Assembly: GCA_902363675.1 (NCBI GenBank)
Contig: CABJAV010000001.1
Location: forward strand, 1 to 64,000
Source: Lachnospiraceae bacterium
GTDB taxonomy: Bacteria; Bacillota; Clostridia; Lachnospirales; Lachnospiraceae
Length of the DNA: 64,000 nucleotides
Direction: 5' to 3'
In this document: piece by piece, positions 32,905-42,517 of the stretch
Numbering within the stretch: position 1 is the first letter of the stretch
Layout of the letters: each line of letters starts with the position of its first letter
The notes under the pieces: generated by a model
What the model was told of the DNA's origin: nothing
The model's input: the letters and a program-made list of their open reading frames with translations, nothing else
The model's database searches: none
Position numbers and translations under genes: made by a program

Positions 32905-33797
32905 TTGTTTTCCGTTCCCGGAAAACTCTCGGAACGAAACTGTCGCGGTGTCATGCCGTATTTTTTCTTAAACACGCGATTAAAATAGGAGAGATTGTCA
33001 AAACCAGTCTCGGAGGCGATGTCAAGAATCGCAGAATCGGATGTGGTCAGAAGGCGGGATGCCATCGTCAGACGATAGTCGCGCAGATAATCCACAAAGG
33101 AGGTTCCCATTGTTTCTTTAAAGTATCGCATAAAGTGAGATTCTGAAAAATCTACCGTTGCTGCGATATCAGCGATGGAAATCCGGTTCATATAGTTGTT
33201 CTCAATATATTTGAGGACAACTTTTATTTTGTCTAAAGTTTTACGGTTTCCCTTGCTGGTGCTTAAGTTCCGGCAGCGGTTATCCAGAATAAAGAAAAAT
33301 TCATACAGCTTGCTTTTGATATAAAGTTCATATCCCTGTGGCATGGTCTTGCAGATTTCATCGCAGGCATCAATCGGTGCCACAACATCTGTGTAGTATG
33401 GATAGACAGGAGTGAACACAGTAGGAACTGTGACCTGTCCGGCAAACAGAGGCAGTAAAAAGCCGGTGGCTGTGGTGTCTGCCTGCTTGGAAATCAGCAT
33501 GCTTGGATGAAAAATAATATTTTCGTACTCCATGGATTCATTTTCATACTGTTCAATGGAGTGGAGCTGCCCGGGCAGAATCAGAAGCAGTGTTGGTCCC
33601 AGCACTTTGTATTGGTGGAAGTCCACCGTCACAGCACCCCGGCCTTTTTTAATATAGATCAGTTCCACCTCGTCATGCCAGTGTAGTGGTACCCGTGGAA
33701 AATCCAGCGGAATCGAGCACAAATACGTATTGTAGGGAAAGACAATATCCCCGTGTATCACATTTTCGTGGTAATTTTCATATTCAAGTATATTCAT
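32901..33797 (-). CDS. AraC-family regulator with cupin sensor domain
   Basis: This 298-residue regulator has an N-terminal cupin domain (PLHWHDEVELIYIKKGRG). Two helix-turn-helix motifs lie near the C-terminus (ISIADIAATVDFSESHFMRY and ILDIASETGFDNLSYFNRVF). It is divergent from glgP at 34046, with a 13-bp palindrome between them. It is likely a sugar-responsive activator of that phosphorylase gene, though the ligand is unknown. Confidence 0.9.
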   Translation of the reverse strand: MNILEYENYHENVIHGDIVFPYNTYLCSIPLDFPRVPLHWHDEVELIYIKKGRGAVTVDFHQYKVLGPTLLLILPGQLHSIEQYENESMEYENIIFHPSMLISKQADTTATGFLLPLFAGQVTVPTVFTPVYPYYTDVVAPIDACDEICKTMPQGYELYIKSKLYEFFFILDNRCRNLSTSKGNRKTLDKIKVVLKYIENNYMNRISIADIAATVDFSESHFMRYFKETMGTSFVDYLRDYRLTMASRLLTTSDSAILDIASETGFDNLSYFNRVFKKKYGMTPRQFRSESFPGTENN

Positions 33798-33853
33798 ATC
33801 CTCATCTTAGCAAAAGCAGAATTGTTTGTAAATTCATTTGCCGGCTTTTATAC

Positions 33854-33891
33854 TTATTTACCAATTGTCAAGGAATGAAATTGGTAAATAA
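33854..33891. promoter_or_regulatory. 13-bp palindromic operator candidate
   Basis: Perfect 13-bp arms (33854-33866 and 33879-33891, core TTACCAATT/AATTGGTAA) flank a 12-base spacer in the gap between the AraC gene and glgP. The site lies 13 bases upstream of a plausible glgP promoter. Confidence 0.65.
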
Positions 33892-33903
33892 TAACAGAAT
33901 CAT

Positions 33904-33931
33904 TTGCGAGGTATGTGAAAAATGATAGAAT
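33904..33931 (+). promoter_or_regulatory. Candidate glgP promoter
   Basis: TTGCGA at 33904-33909 and TAGAAT at 33926-33931 with a 16-base spacer. The imperfect elements fit a promoter needing an activator. The leader to 34046 is about 110 bases. Confidence 0.5.
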
Positions 33932-34045
33932 AGTATTAGTTTTTGCATGGATATGACAAGAATAAAAAAGCAAAAATGAATATACTTAGACTATCAAATG
34001 AAACACGGATAGGGGCCGTGAGGTTTAAACAGGGAGGAAAGAAAA

Positions 34046-36298
34046 ATGACATTAGCAAAAGCAGTATCGATGAAATATAACAAAACAATCGAAAAATGCA
34101 GCAACGAGGAAATTTATTATGCATTGCTTGATATGACAAAGCAGATGGCTGAAGATAAAGTAAGTAACGAAGGAAAGAAGAAACTGTATTACATTTCTGC
34201 AGAGTTCTTAATTGGAAAGCTTTTATCCAATAACCTGATCAACCTTGGTATTTATGATGATGTAAAATCAGAGTTAGAGGCATCCGGAAAGAACCTTTGT
34301 GAGATCGAGGAAATCGAGCTTGAGCCTTCACTTGGAAACGGTGGTCTTGGCCGTCTGGCAGCATGTTTTGTTGATTCTATCGCTACACTTGGCTTAAATG
34401 GTGATGGTGTTGGATTAAATTACCATTATGGATTATTCAAGCAGGTATTTGATCACAACCTGCAGAAAGAAACTCCAAATCCATGGATTACAGAGGACAG
34501 CTGGCTGACAAAGACAGATATCACATATCCGGTACAGTTTGGTGGATTTACAGTACAGTCCAGATTATATGACATTGATGTTGTTGGTTACAACAACCGT
34601 ACAACAAAGCTTCGTCTTTTTGATATTGAGACCGTAGATGAGGGCATTGTTGGAGATACCATTGATTTCAACAAGGAAGACATTCAGAAGAATCTGACAC
34701 TGTTCTTATATCCGGATGATTCCGATGAAAAGGGTCGTCTGCTTCGTGTTTACCAGCAGTATTTTATGGTAAGCAATGCTGCAAGACTGATTCTTGATGA
34801 GGCTGTTGCAAAGGGATCGAATTTACATGATTTAGCTGATTATGCAACCGTACAGATCAATGATACCCATCCTTCCATGGTTATTCCGGAGTTGATCCGT
34901 CTTCTTCAGGAAAGAGGAATCCTGATGGATGAGGCTATTGATATCGTATCAAAGGTATGTGCATATACAAACCATACAATCCTTGCAGAAGCACTGGAGA
35001 AATGGCCAATTTACTTCTTAGACAAGGCGGTTCCACAGTTGATGCCAATCATTCGTGAGTTAGACAACCGTGTACGTGCAAAAGTAAGTGATGAGAGCAC
35101 ATACATCATCAAAGACGGTCTGGTTCATATGGCACACATGGATATCCATTACGGATATAGCGTAAACGGTGTTGCTTACCTGCATACAGAAATCTTAAAG
35201 AACAGCGAGTTAAATAATTTCTACAAGCTTTATCCGGAGAAGTTCAATAATAAGACAAACGGTATTACATTCCGCCGCTGGCTCATGTCCTGCAACCCTG
35301 AATTATCTGCAATGATTACAGAGCTCATCGGGGATGGCTGGAAGAAAGATGCAAACGAATTAGAGAAACTTGGCAATTATGTCAATGATGATGCTGTATT
35401 GGATCGTCTTCTTGCAGTAAAGGCTGGAAAGAAAGCAGATCTGAAGAACTATCTTAACATGAAGCAGGGATTTGATATTGACGAGAATTCCATTTACGAT
35501 ATTCAGGTTAAGAGACTTCATGAGTACAAGAGACAGCAGATGAATGCACTCTATGTCATTCATAAATATTTCGAGATCAAAGAGGGCAAAAAGCCTGCAA
35601 CTCCAATCACCGTATTCTTTGGAGCAAAGGCAGCACCTGCTTACATCATCGCAAAGGATATCATTCATCTGATCCTCTGCTTACAGCAGATCATCAACAA
35701 TGATCCGGAAGTAAGCCCATACTTAAAAGTATTTATGGTAGAAAACTACAACGTAACCATGGCTGAGAAGATGATCCCTGCATGTGATATTTCCGAGCAG
35801 ATTTCCCTTGCATCCAAGGAAGCATCCGGAACCGGTAACATGAAGTTTATGTTAAACGGAGCACTCACATTGGGAACTATGGATGGTGCAAACGTAGAGA
35901 TCGCAGAGCTTGTTGGTGATGATAACATCTTTACATTCGGTGAAGATTCACAGACCGTTATCGACCGTTATGCAAGAGGCGATTATAATTCAAGAAGTTA
36001 CTATGAGAAAGATTCCAACTTAAAGAGAGCTGTTGACTTTATTGTAAGTGATACTGTGAAGTCTGTTGGATGCACAGAGAACTTAGAGCGTCTGTACAAC
36101 GAACTTCTGAATAAAGACTGGTTCATGACATTCCCTGATTTCGATTCATATATCGAGACAAGAGAGAAAGCATACGATGCATATGCAGATCGTAAAGCAT
36201 GGGCTAAGAAGATGCTTGTAAATATCAGCAAGGCAGGATTCTTCTCATCTGACCGTACGATTGAACAGTACAACAAAGAAATTTGGAAACTGTCATAA
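34046..36298 (+). CDS. glgP: Glycogen/maltodextrin phosphorylase, short form
   Basis: This 750-residue GT35 phosphorylase is about 70 residues shorter than the enzyme at 8055. [33 protein letters not shown] and [16 protein letters not shown] are intact, with the PLP lysine at about residue 600. Sequence differences throughout show an old paralogue, not a recent duplication. The divergent AraC gene and operator suggest that it is the inducible, dietary-glucan enzyme, whereas the other is probably constitutive. GGGAGGAAAGAAAA precedes the start. Confidence 0.95.
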   Translation: MTLAKAVSMKYNKTIEKCSNEEIYYALLDMTKQMAEDKVSNEGKKKLYYISAEFLIGKLLSNNLINLGIYDDVKSELEASGKNLCEIEEIELEPSLGNGGLGRLAACFVDSIATLGLNGDGVGLNYHYGLFKQVFDHNLQKETPNPWITEDSWLTKTDITYPVQFGGFTVQSRLYDIDVVGYNNRTTKLRLFDIETVDEGIVGDTIDFNKEDIQKNLTLFLYPDDSDEKGRLLRVYQQYFMVSNAARLILDEAVAKGSNLHDLADYATVQINDTHPSMVIPELIRLLQERGILMDEAIDIVSKVCAYTNHTILAEALEKWPIYFLDKAVPQLMPIIRELDNRVRAKVSDESTYIIKDGLVHMAHMDIHYGYSVNGVAYLHTEILKNSELNNFYKLYPEKFNNKTNGITFRRWLMSCNPELSAMITELIGDGWKKDANELEKLGNYVNDDAVLDRLLAVKAGKKADLKNYLNMKQGFDIDENSIYDIQVKRLHEYKRQQMNALYVIHKYFEIKEGKKPATPITVFFGAKAAPAYIIAKDIIHLILCLQQIINNDPEVSPYLKVFMVENYNVTMAEKMIPACDISEQISLASKEASGTGNMKFMLNGALTLGTMDGANVEIAELVGDDNIFTFGEDSQTVIDRYARGDYNSRSYYEKDSNLKRAVDFIVSDTVKSVGCTENLERLYNELLNKDWFMTFPDFDSYIETREKAYDAYADRKAWAKKMLVNISKAGFFSSDRTIEQYNKEIWKLS

Positions 36299-36348
36299 AA
36301 ACAAATTATAGTAAATTTTCTATTCATATTTTAAATTATTCCTCCTTA

Positions 36349-36382
36349 CGCGGGAACCGGTTTGTTCGGGTCCCGCGTTTTT
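36349..36382 (+). terminator. Terminator after glgP
   Basis: A stem of CGCGGGAACC (36349-36358) with GGGTCCCGCG (36368-36377), one mismatch, is followed by five T. Confidence 0.9.
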
Positions 36383-36431
36383 ATGTCATGAATTTGTTAT
36401 AAAAACATTTAATCTGATATGCACATGATGA

Positions 36432-36445
36432 AGAAAACGCTAAAA
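36432..36445 (+). promoter_or_regulatory. cre-like site (CcpA) upstream of GH94
   Basis: AGAAAACGCTAAAA matches 12 of 14 positions of the cre pattern TGWAANCGNTNWCA. It lies 43 bases before the GH94 start, where CcpA binding could repress the operon when preferred sugars are present. Confidence 0.4.
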
Positions 36446-36487
36446 TGACTGTAAAACAAGCATATAAAATATATTTGGAGGTTTCGC

Positions 36488-38899
36488 ATGAATTTTGGAT
36501 ATTTTGATGATGAAAAAAGGGAATATGTAATTACAAGACCAGATACGCCGGCACCGTGGGCAAATTATCTGGGATCGCCGGAATATGGCGCTTTGATTTC
36601 AAATAATGCTGGTGGATATAGCTTCGCAAAATCAGGAGCAAATGGACGTATTTTACGGTACATTTTTAATCAGTTTGATCAGCCGGGAAGATATATTTAT
36701 ATTAGAGATAACCAGTCAAAAGATTACTGGTCTGCATCCTGGCAGCCGGTGGGAAAAGATTTAAGTGTATATAAAAGCGAATGTCATCATGGTACGGCAT
36801 ACACAAAGATGATTGCAGATTATAGTGACATCCACACGGAGGCGCTGTATTATGTACCATTAAATCAGACCTATGAGGTATGGAACCTGAAAGTAACCAA
36901 TACATCTTCTGAACCGAGAGAACTGACAATTACCGGATATGCAGAGTTTACAAATAATAACAACTATGAGCAGGATCAGGTAAATCTGCAGTATTCACAG
37001 TTTATTACCCGCACCGCATTTGAAGAAAACCGCATCCGTCATATCATCCATGGAAATCTCGACTGGGTAAAAGAAGGGGAGGAAGTGGATAATAAGCTGG
37101 CAATCTCTCGTATTTTTGCTTTGGCAGGAGCGCCAGTGAATTCCTATTGCGGCGATAGAGAGTCGTTCCTTGGAAGATATCACGGATATGAGAATCCAAC
37201 AGGTGTAGAGGAAGGAAGACTTTCTGGTGAAATGTGCTACAACGAAAATGGATGTGGTGCATTATCAACGGTTATGACATTACAGCCGGGTGAAACAAAA
37301 GAGATTGCATTTATTGTAGGAATGAAAGAACCGGAAGAGGCGGATAGAATTTATGCCCGCTATACAGATGTTACAAAACAGTGTAGGGAAGAACTGGCAG
37401 AACTGATTTCATATTGGCATGGCAAACTTTCTCATTTTCAGGTGAAGACACCGAGTAAAGAATTTGATTCTATGATCAATACATGGAATGCCTATAACTG
37501 TTTTATGACATTTATCTGGTCGAGAGCAGCATCGTTTTTCTATTGCGGACTTAGAAACGGATATGGATATCGTGATACAGTACAGGATATTCAGGGAGTC
37601 ATTCATCTGGCACCGGAGATGGCACTTGAAAAAATCCGTTTTATGTTATCTGCCCAGGTAGACAATGGCGGTGGCCTTCCGCTGGTTAAATTTACACATC
37701 ATGCGGGACATGAGGATACGCCGGATGATGCTTCTTATGTACAGGAGACCGGACATCCGGCTTATCGTGCAGACGATGCATTGTGGTTGTTCCCGACCGT
37801 TTATAAATACATTGCGGAATCAGGAAATCTTGCATTTATTGATGAGGTAATTCCATTTGCAAATAAAGATGAAGGAACCGTATATGAGCATCTGAAACGT
37901 GCAATTGATTTTTCAATGAAGCATCTGGGACCGCATAAACTGCCGGCAGGATTGTATGCAGACTGGAATGACTGCCTGCGGCTTGGAAAGAATGGAGAAT
38001 CTACATTCGTTGCATTACAGTTCTATTATGCAATGTCAATTATGAAGCTTTTTGCGGCGTACAAAGAAGATGATTACTATATGAATTATCTGGAAGAGGA
38101 ACAGGATAAGCTGGGTACATTGATCAATAATCTCTGCTGGAATGAGGACCGTTTTGTCCGCGGATTTACAGAGGATGGGGAAGTGATTGGAAAGAAGACT
38201 GATGTGGAAGCCAACATGTGGCTGAATCCACAGACCTGGGCGGTTATCAGTGGACTGGCAACTGACCAGCAGGCAGAACTTTCCATGAATAATGTATATG
38301 AGAGATTGAATACTTCTTATGGTGCAATCCTTATGGATCCGCCATACCATCTGCATGCATTTGATGGAGCACTGGCTGTGATTTACAATCCTGGTTCAAA
38401 AGAAAATTCCGGTATTTTTTCACAGACACAGGGTTGGCTGATTCTTGCAGAAGCATTGATGTGTCACGGTGATCGTGCTTTTATGTATTTTAGCGAGAAT
38501 GCACCATCTGCGCAGAATGACCGTGCAGAAATCCGTAAGCTTGAGCCGTATTGCTATGGCCAGTTTACCGAAGGAAAGGACAGTTTGCATTTTGGACGCT
38601 CTCATGTACACTGGCTGACAGGAACTGCTTCGACCGTAATGGTTGGGTGCGTAGAAGGAATTCTTGGTATGAGACCGGACTTCTATGGACTTCGTATTGC
38701 ACCTTCGATTCCAAAAGAGTGGGATAACTTTACAGTAGAAAAAGATTTTCGTGGAAAACATCTGCATATTGAAGTGTACAATCCGGATCATAAAGAGAGT
38801 GGATGCACAAAACTGCTTGTCAATGATGAGATGATGGATGGAAATTATGTTCCGGTAGAAAAGATGAGTGAAAATACAATAATCAAGTTGTATATTTAA
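36488..38899 (+). CDS. GH94 phosphorylase, cellobiose-phosphorylase-like
   Basis: This 803-residue cytosolic enzyme has the length and start (MNFGYFDDEKREYVITRPDT) of cellobiose phosphorylases. It shows RNGYGYRDTVQDIQGV and YADWNDCLRLG, with the general acid Asp at about residue 492, and a late GMRPDFYGLRIAPSIP block. It should cleave a beta-glucosyl disaccharide with phosphate to glucose-1-phosphate plus glucose. Substrate linkage is not proven; cellobiose is the best guess. GGAGG precedes the start, and the second GH94 gene follows after 35 bases. Confidence 0.88.
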   Translation: MNFGYFDDEKREYVITRPDTPAPWANYLGSPEYGALISNNAGGYSFAKSGANGRILRYIFNQFDQPGRYIYIRDNQSKDYWSASWQPVGKDLSVYKSECHHGTAYTKMIADYSDIHTEALYYVPLNQTYEVWNLKVTNTSSEPRELTITGYAEFTNNNNYEQDQVNLQYSQFITRTAFEENRIRHIIHGNLDWVKEGEEVDNKLAISRIFALAGAPVNSYCGDRESFLGRYHGYENPTGVEEGRLSGEMCYNENGCGALSTVMTLQPGETKEIAFIVGMKEPEEADRIYARYTDVTKQCREELAELISYWHGKLSHFQVKTPSKEFDSMINTWNAYNCFMTFIWSRAASFFYCGLRNGYGYRDTVQDIQGVIHLAPEMALEKIRFMLSAQVDNGGGLPLVKFTHHAGHEDTPDDASYVQETGHPAYRADDALWLFPTVYKYIAESGNLAFIDEVIPFANKDEGTVYEHLKRAIDFSMKHLGPHKLPAGLYADWNDCLRLGKNGESTFVALQFYYAMSIMKLFAAYKEDDYYMNYLEEEQDKLGTLINNLCWNEDRFVRGFTEDGEVIGKKTDVEANMWLNPQTWAVISGLATDQQAELSMNNVYERLNTSYGAILMDPPYHLHAFDGALAVIYNPGSKENSGIFSQTQGWLILAEALMCHGDRAFMYFSENAPSAQNDRAEIRKLEPYCYGQFTEGKDSLHFGRSHVHWLTGTASTVMVGCVEGILGMRPDFYGLRIAPSIPKEWDNFTVEKDFRGKHLHIEVYNPDHKESGCTKLLVNDEMMDGNYVPVEKMSENTIIKLYI

Positions 38900-38934
38900 T
38901 GGGCTGATATTCAAAGAAAGGAGACAGACCAGTT

Positions 38935-41631
38935 ATGAAAAATATGATTCAGTTTACTGGGAAAAACGGAGAATTTCAGATCGCACATTTGGTGCAGCAG
39001 AATGAATGGAATTTCCCTGTTGCAAATGAAGAAGGAATCAAAAGTAGTGTGACACAGAATTTTGGTGGAGATTGTAAACTAGATCAGAATCATTTCCTCT
39101 TAGAACCGGTCAGCATTGAAAATCTTCATAATAACCGCAGCACAAGAAATATCTGGTGCACGGTAGATGGAAAAGATCATTATTCACTTACCGGTGCCTC
39201 AGCGCAAAATGAGTACGAGAGATTTCTTGGAAAAGAGGATGACATAGTGCTCGATGCAGGATTTATGTGGCAGGAAGTAAAACGTATCATAAAAGATGTA
39301 GAACTTGAAGCGACGGTTCGTATATTTGCACCACTTGGCTATGGAGCAGAAGTCATGCAGGTAAAAATTGTGAATAAAGGAAAGGACGCACGAAAAATAA
39401 GCGTTACACCAGCAATTCCACTGTATGGAAGAAGTGCTGACAATCTGAGGGATCACCGGCATGTAACTTCCCTTTTACACAGGATTAAAACAAGTGAAAA
39501 TGGTGTTATCTGCAAACCGGTTCTCTCTTTTGATGAGCGTGGTCATCAGAAAAATAATATGATTTATTATGTCGCAGGAAGCACGGAGAATGGAGAAAAT
39601 CCGGTGAGTTTTTTCCCGACAGTTGCGTCATTTATTGGTGAGAGCGGAACATTTCTTGCACCGGAGGCTCTGGCAAAGAATCAGAAAGGCTGTGGAGCAG
39701 GAAAGGAGTTTGCAGGAGAAGAAGCTTTGGGCGCTATGACATTTGCGGAAATTATGTTGGCTCCGGGACAGGCACGAGAATATATTGTAGTAAGTGGAAT
39801 GACAGAGTCCGAAGAAGAAATTACAAGAACAGCAGAGGCTTTTCATACGAAAGAACAGGCAGATGCAGCATTTATAAAAGCAAAAGAATACTGGAATGGT
39901 CTGGTCAATATTTCTTTTGAAACAGGAAACCCGAAAGAAGACAGCTATTTGAAATGGATTTGTTTCCAACCGATTTTACGAAGAATTTACGGATGTTCTT
40001 TCCTGCCGTATCATGATTACGGAAGAGGTGGCAGAGGATGGAGAGATTTGTGGCAGGATTGCCTGTCTCTTCTGATTCTTGATCCGAAAGAAGTCCGTTC
40101 CATGATTTTGAATAGTTTCGAAGGTGTACGGTTTGATGGAACAAATGCAACTATTATTGGAAATCAACCAGGTGAATTTGTAGCAGATCGAAACAACATT
40201 ACAAGAGTATGGATGGATCACGCGTTCTGGCCGTTTGTGACAACAAAACTGTATATGAACCAGACGGGTGATGTAGATATTCTGAATGAAAAAATCTCGT
40301 ATTTTAAAGATCCACAGGTATGTAGGGGAAACGCAAAGGACGAAATCTGGACGGCAGAATATGGCATGCGTCAGAAAACAGAAGCTGGAATTGTTTATGA
40401 GGGCTCGGTTTTGGAACATCTGTTACTTCAGAATCTGTCTGCATTTTATGAAGCAGGCGATCATGGTGTGATGCGGCTTCGAGGTGCGGACTGGAACGAT
40501 GCACTGGATATGGCAGCAGAACATGGAGAAAGTGTTGCGTTTACCTGTGCGTATATTGGCAATCTCAGAGACCTTGCAGATACGTTGGAAATTTACCGGG
40601 AGAGATGTCGTGTAAATGATATTACAATCGCAAAAGAGATGGAAGTTTTGATCTCACAGGAAAAAGATATTTATGCATCGGCTGAAAAGAGGAATGCCGT
40701 TTTGGCAGAGTATGCAAATAAATGCGTGCATAACATTTCCGGAGAACAGATTTCTGTGGATATTGCAGCACTTGTGAAAGATTTGCGTGAAAAAGCAGAC
40801 TGGTACACAGAATTTATAAAGAAAAATGAATGGGTATCTGATGGAAACGGGCATGGATGGTTCAATGGTTATTATGATAATTCCGGCAGACAGGTGGAAG
40901 GTGTCGTAAATGGAAATGTACGCATGATGCTGACCGGACAGGTATTTTCGATTATGGGAAATGTTGCGGATGATGCGGAGGTCGCAGCGATTGCGGATAG
41001 TGCAGATACATATCTGTATAAGAAAGAAATTGGCGGCTATCGTCTGAACACGGATTTTCAAGAGGAAAAGTTTGATCTTGGAAGAATGTTTGGATTTGCG
41101 TATGGTGAAAAGGAAAATGGTGCGGTATTTTCCCATATGACCGTTATGTATGCCAACGCATTATACCAGAGAGGCTTTGTAAAGGAAGGGTATAAGGCAC
41201 TGTATACCTTGCTTGAACAGGCGATGAATACGAAAGTAAGCAGAATGTATCCAGGAATTCCAGAGTATTTTGATGCGCAGGGAAAAGGAAAATATCCATA
41301 TCTGACAGGGGCAGCCAGCTGGTATATGATGACGGTTGTGACACAGATTTATGGTTTTCGTGGTTTGTGGGGAGATTTAATGATAGAGCCTAAGATTCTC
41401 TCGACGCAGTTTGATGCACTTGGAAATTTCTCGGCAGAAATTCCGTATCGTGGCCAGATATTTTCGGTTGTATACCAGAATCCGGAACACAAAGAATATG
41501 GAACATATAAAATTTCTGAAATCTGGATAGATGGAACGCTCTACAAAGAACCAGAAGAAAAAAGTGTGTGTATTCCTTTCTCCGTGTTGGAAGGAAAAAA
41601 AGCACACACTTTGCGGATTGTATTAGGATAA
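38935..41631 (+). CDS. GH94 phosphorylase, possibly laminaribiose or beta-1,3-oligoglucan specific
   Basis: This 898-residue cytosolic GH94 protein has YGRGGRGWRDLWQDCLSLL and LRGADWNDALDM, with the acid Asp at about residue 519. GNGHGWFNGYYDN and FRGLWGDLMIEPKI lie in the C-terminal part. It is longer than cellobiose phosphorylases and close to the length I recall for laminaribiose phosphorylases (about 900). With laminarinase-type GH16 genes nearby, beta-1,3 specificity is plausible but unproven. It starts after AAAGGAGAC in the same operon as the previous gene. The minus-strand AraC gene begins immediately after its stop. Confidence 0.85.
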   Translation: MKNMIQFTGKNGEFQIAHLVQQNEWNFPVANEEGIKSSVTQNFGGDCKLDQNHFLLEPVSIENLHNNRSTRNIWCTVDGKDHYSLTGASAQNEYERFLGKEDDIVLDAGFMWQEVKRIIKDVELEATVRIFAPLGYGAEVMQVKIVNKGKDARKISVTPAIPLYGRSADNLRDHRHVTSLLHRIKTSENGVICKPVLSFDERGHQKNNMIYYVAGSTENGENPVSFFPTVASFIGESGTFLAPEALAKNQKGCGAGKEFAGEEALGAMTFAEIMLAPGQAREYIVVSGMTESEEEITRTAEAFHTKEQADAAFIKAKEYWNGLVNISFETGNPKEDSYLKWICFQPILRRIYGCSFLPYHDYGRGGRGWRDLWQDCLSLLILDPKEVRSMILNSFEGVRFDGTNATIIGNQPGEFVADRNNITRVWMDHAFWPFVTTKLYMNQTGDVDILNEKISYFKDPQVCRGNAKDEIWTAEYGMRQKTEAGIVYEGSVLEHLLLQNLSAFYEAGDHGVMRLRGADWNDALDMAAEHGESVAFTCAYIGNLRDLADTLEIYRERCRVNDITIAKEMEVLISQEKDIYASAEKRNAVLAEYANKCVHNISGEQISVDIAALVKDLREKADWYTEFIKKNEWVSDGNGHGWFNGYYDNSGRQVEGVVNGNVRMMLTGQVFSIMGNVADDAEVAAIADSADTYLYKKEIGGYRLNTDFQEEKFDLGRMFGFAYGEKENGAVFSHMTVMYANALYQRGFVKEGYKALYTLLEQAMNTKVSRMYPGIPEYFDAQGKGKYPYLTGAASWYMMTVVTQIYGFRGLWGDLMIEPKILSTQFDALGNFSAEIPYRGQIFSVVYQNPEHKEYGTYKISEIWIDGTLYKEPEEKSVCIPFSVLEGKKAHTLRIVLG

Positions 41632-42369
41632 TTACCAGTTACTTTTATATTTGGAACCCCGGTATTGTTTTGGAGTCATACCAACATAATGTTCAAATGT
41701 CTGAATAAAGTGACTCTGGGAAGAAAAAGAAAGATAGTTGGCAATCTCGATGTATGTATAATCGGAAAAGCGCAGGAGATTCTGTGCTTTTTCGATTTTT
41801 TTTTCGCGTATATAGTCGCTGATCGATACACCCAGATTCTGTTTAAAAAGGCGTGAAAGATAACTCGGAGAAAGTGCAGTGTATGCTGCAAGTTCTTCAA
41901 TCGTAATACGAGAACTGATGTGGGCGTATATGTAGTCGATGCATTGGGCAATCGGTTTGGATAATGCGGCATTTTTTTGTAACAGACGCATTTTTCCGGT
42001 GAAGTCGAGTGCCATGACATGATGCAGGTCAGAGATTTCTCTGAGGGAAGTGCAGGCATCCATATGTAAAATGTAAAAATCACTCAGGCGATAGGCCTGT
42101 TCGGTTTCCATTCCTCCTTCAATACAGTATCGTGTGACCAGAGCTACGGTAATAACAAAATGATATTTTAAATTGGTCAGTGCATTTTTAGACAAGACCC
42201 CCATTCCTTCCGGATTGGAAAAAGCTTCTTCTTTACAGTTCTCTTGTACAAATTCAATATTGCCCTCTTTGACAGCTTCAAAAAAAGAATATTCTTCCGA
42301 TAAAGAGCGGTGCTTGACATCTGCGTCGCTTTTGGAAAGTTCTTCTTTATACCATTGTGATTGTAACAT
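41632..42369 (-). CDS. AraC-family regulator
   Basis: This 245-residue protein has a helical N-terminal region without a cupin. The double helix-turn-helix region includes ITIEELAAYTALSPSYLSRL and YIEIANYLSFSSQSHFIQTF, ending GMTPKQYRGSKYK. It diverges from the solute-binding protein gene at 42518, whose promoter has a good -10 but no clear -35. It is therefore the likely activator of the glucan transport operon and perhaps of the adjacent GH94 genes. On its strand AAGGAGG precedes the ATG. Confidence 0.9.
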   Translation of the reverse strand: MLQSQWYKEELSKSDADVKHRSLSEEYSFFEAVKEGNIEFVQENCKEEAFSNPEGMGVLSKNALTNLKYHFVITVALVTRYCIEGGMETEQAYRLSDFYILHMDACTSLREISDLHHVMALDFTGKMRLLQKNAALSKPIAQCIDYIYAHISSRITIEELAAYTALSPSYLSRLFKQNLGVSISDYIREKKIEKAQNLLRFSDYTYIEIANYLSFSSQSHFIQTFEHYVGMTPKQYRGSKYKSNW

Positions 42370-42469
42370 AGAAAATCCTCCTTAACAGAATCATGTACTT
42401 ACAATTAAATTATGTCATGATTTTGATATATTTGCAACAAATTTTGTATTCTGGAAAGAACAAAATCCC

Positions 42470-42475
42470 TATAAT
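42470..42475 (+). promoter_or_regulatory. -10 element of the glucan transport operon
   Basis: TATAAT at 42470-42475 has no recognisable -35 at the proper distance, which is typical of AraC-dependent promoters. The AT-rich 95 bases upstream are the likely activator site. Confidence 0.6.
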
Positions 42476-42517
42476 GTAACTATGCTAAGGCAGTAAAACA
42501 AAAGGAGGATAATTACT

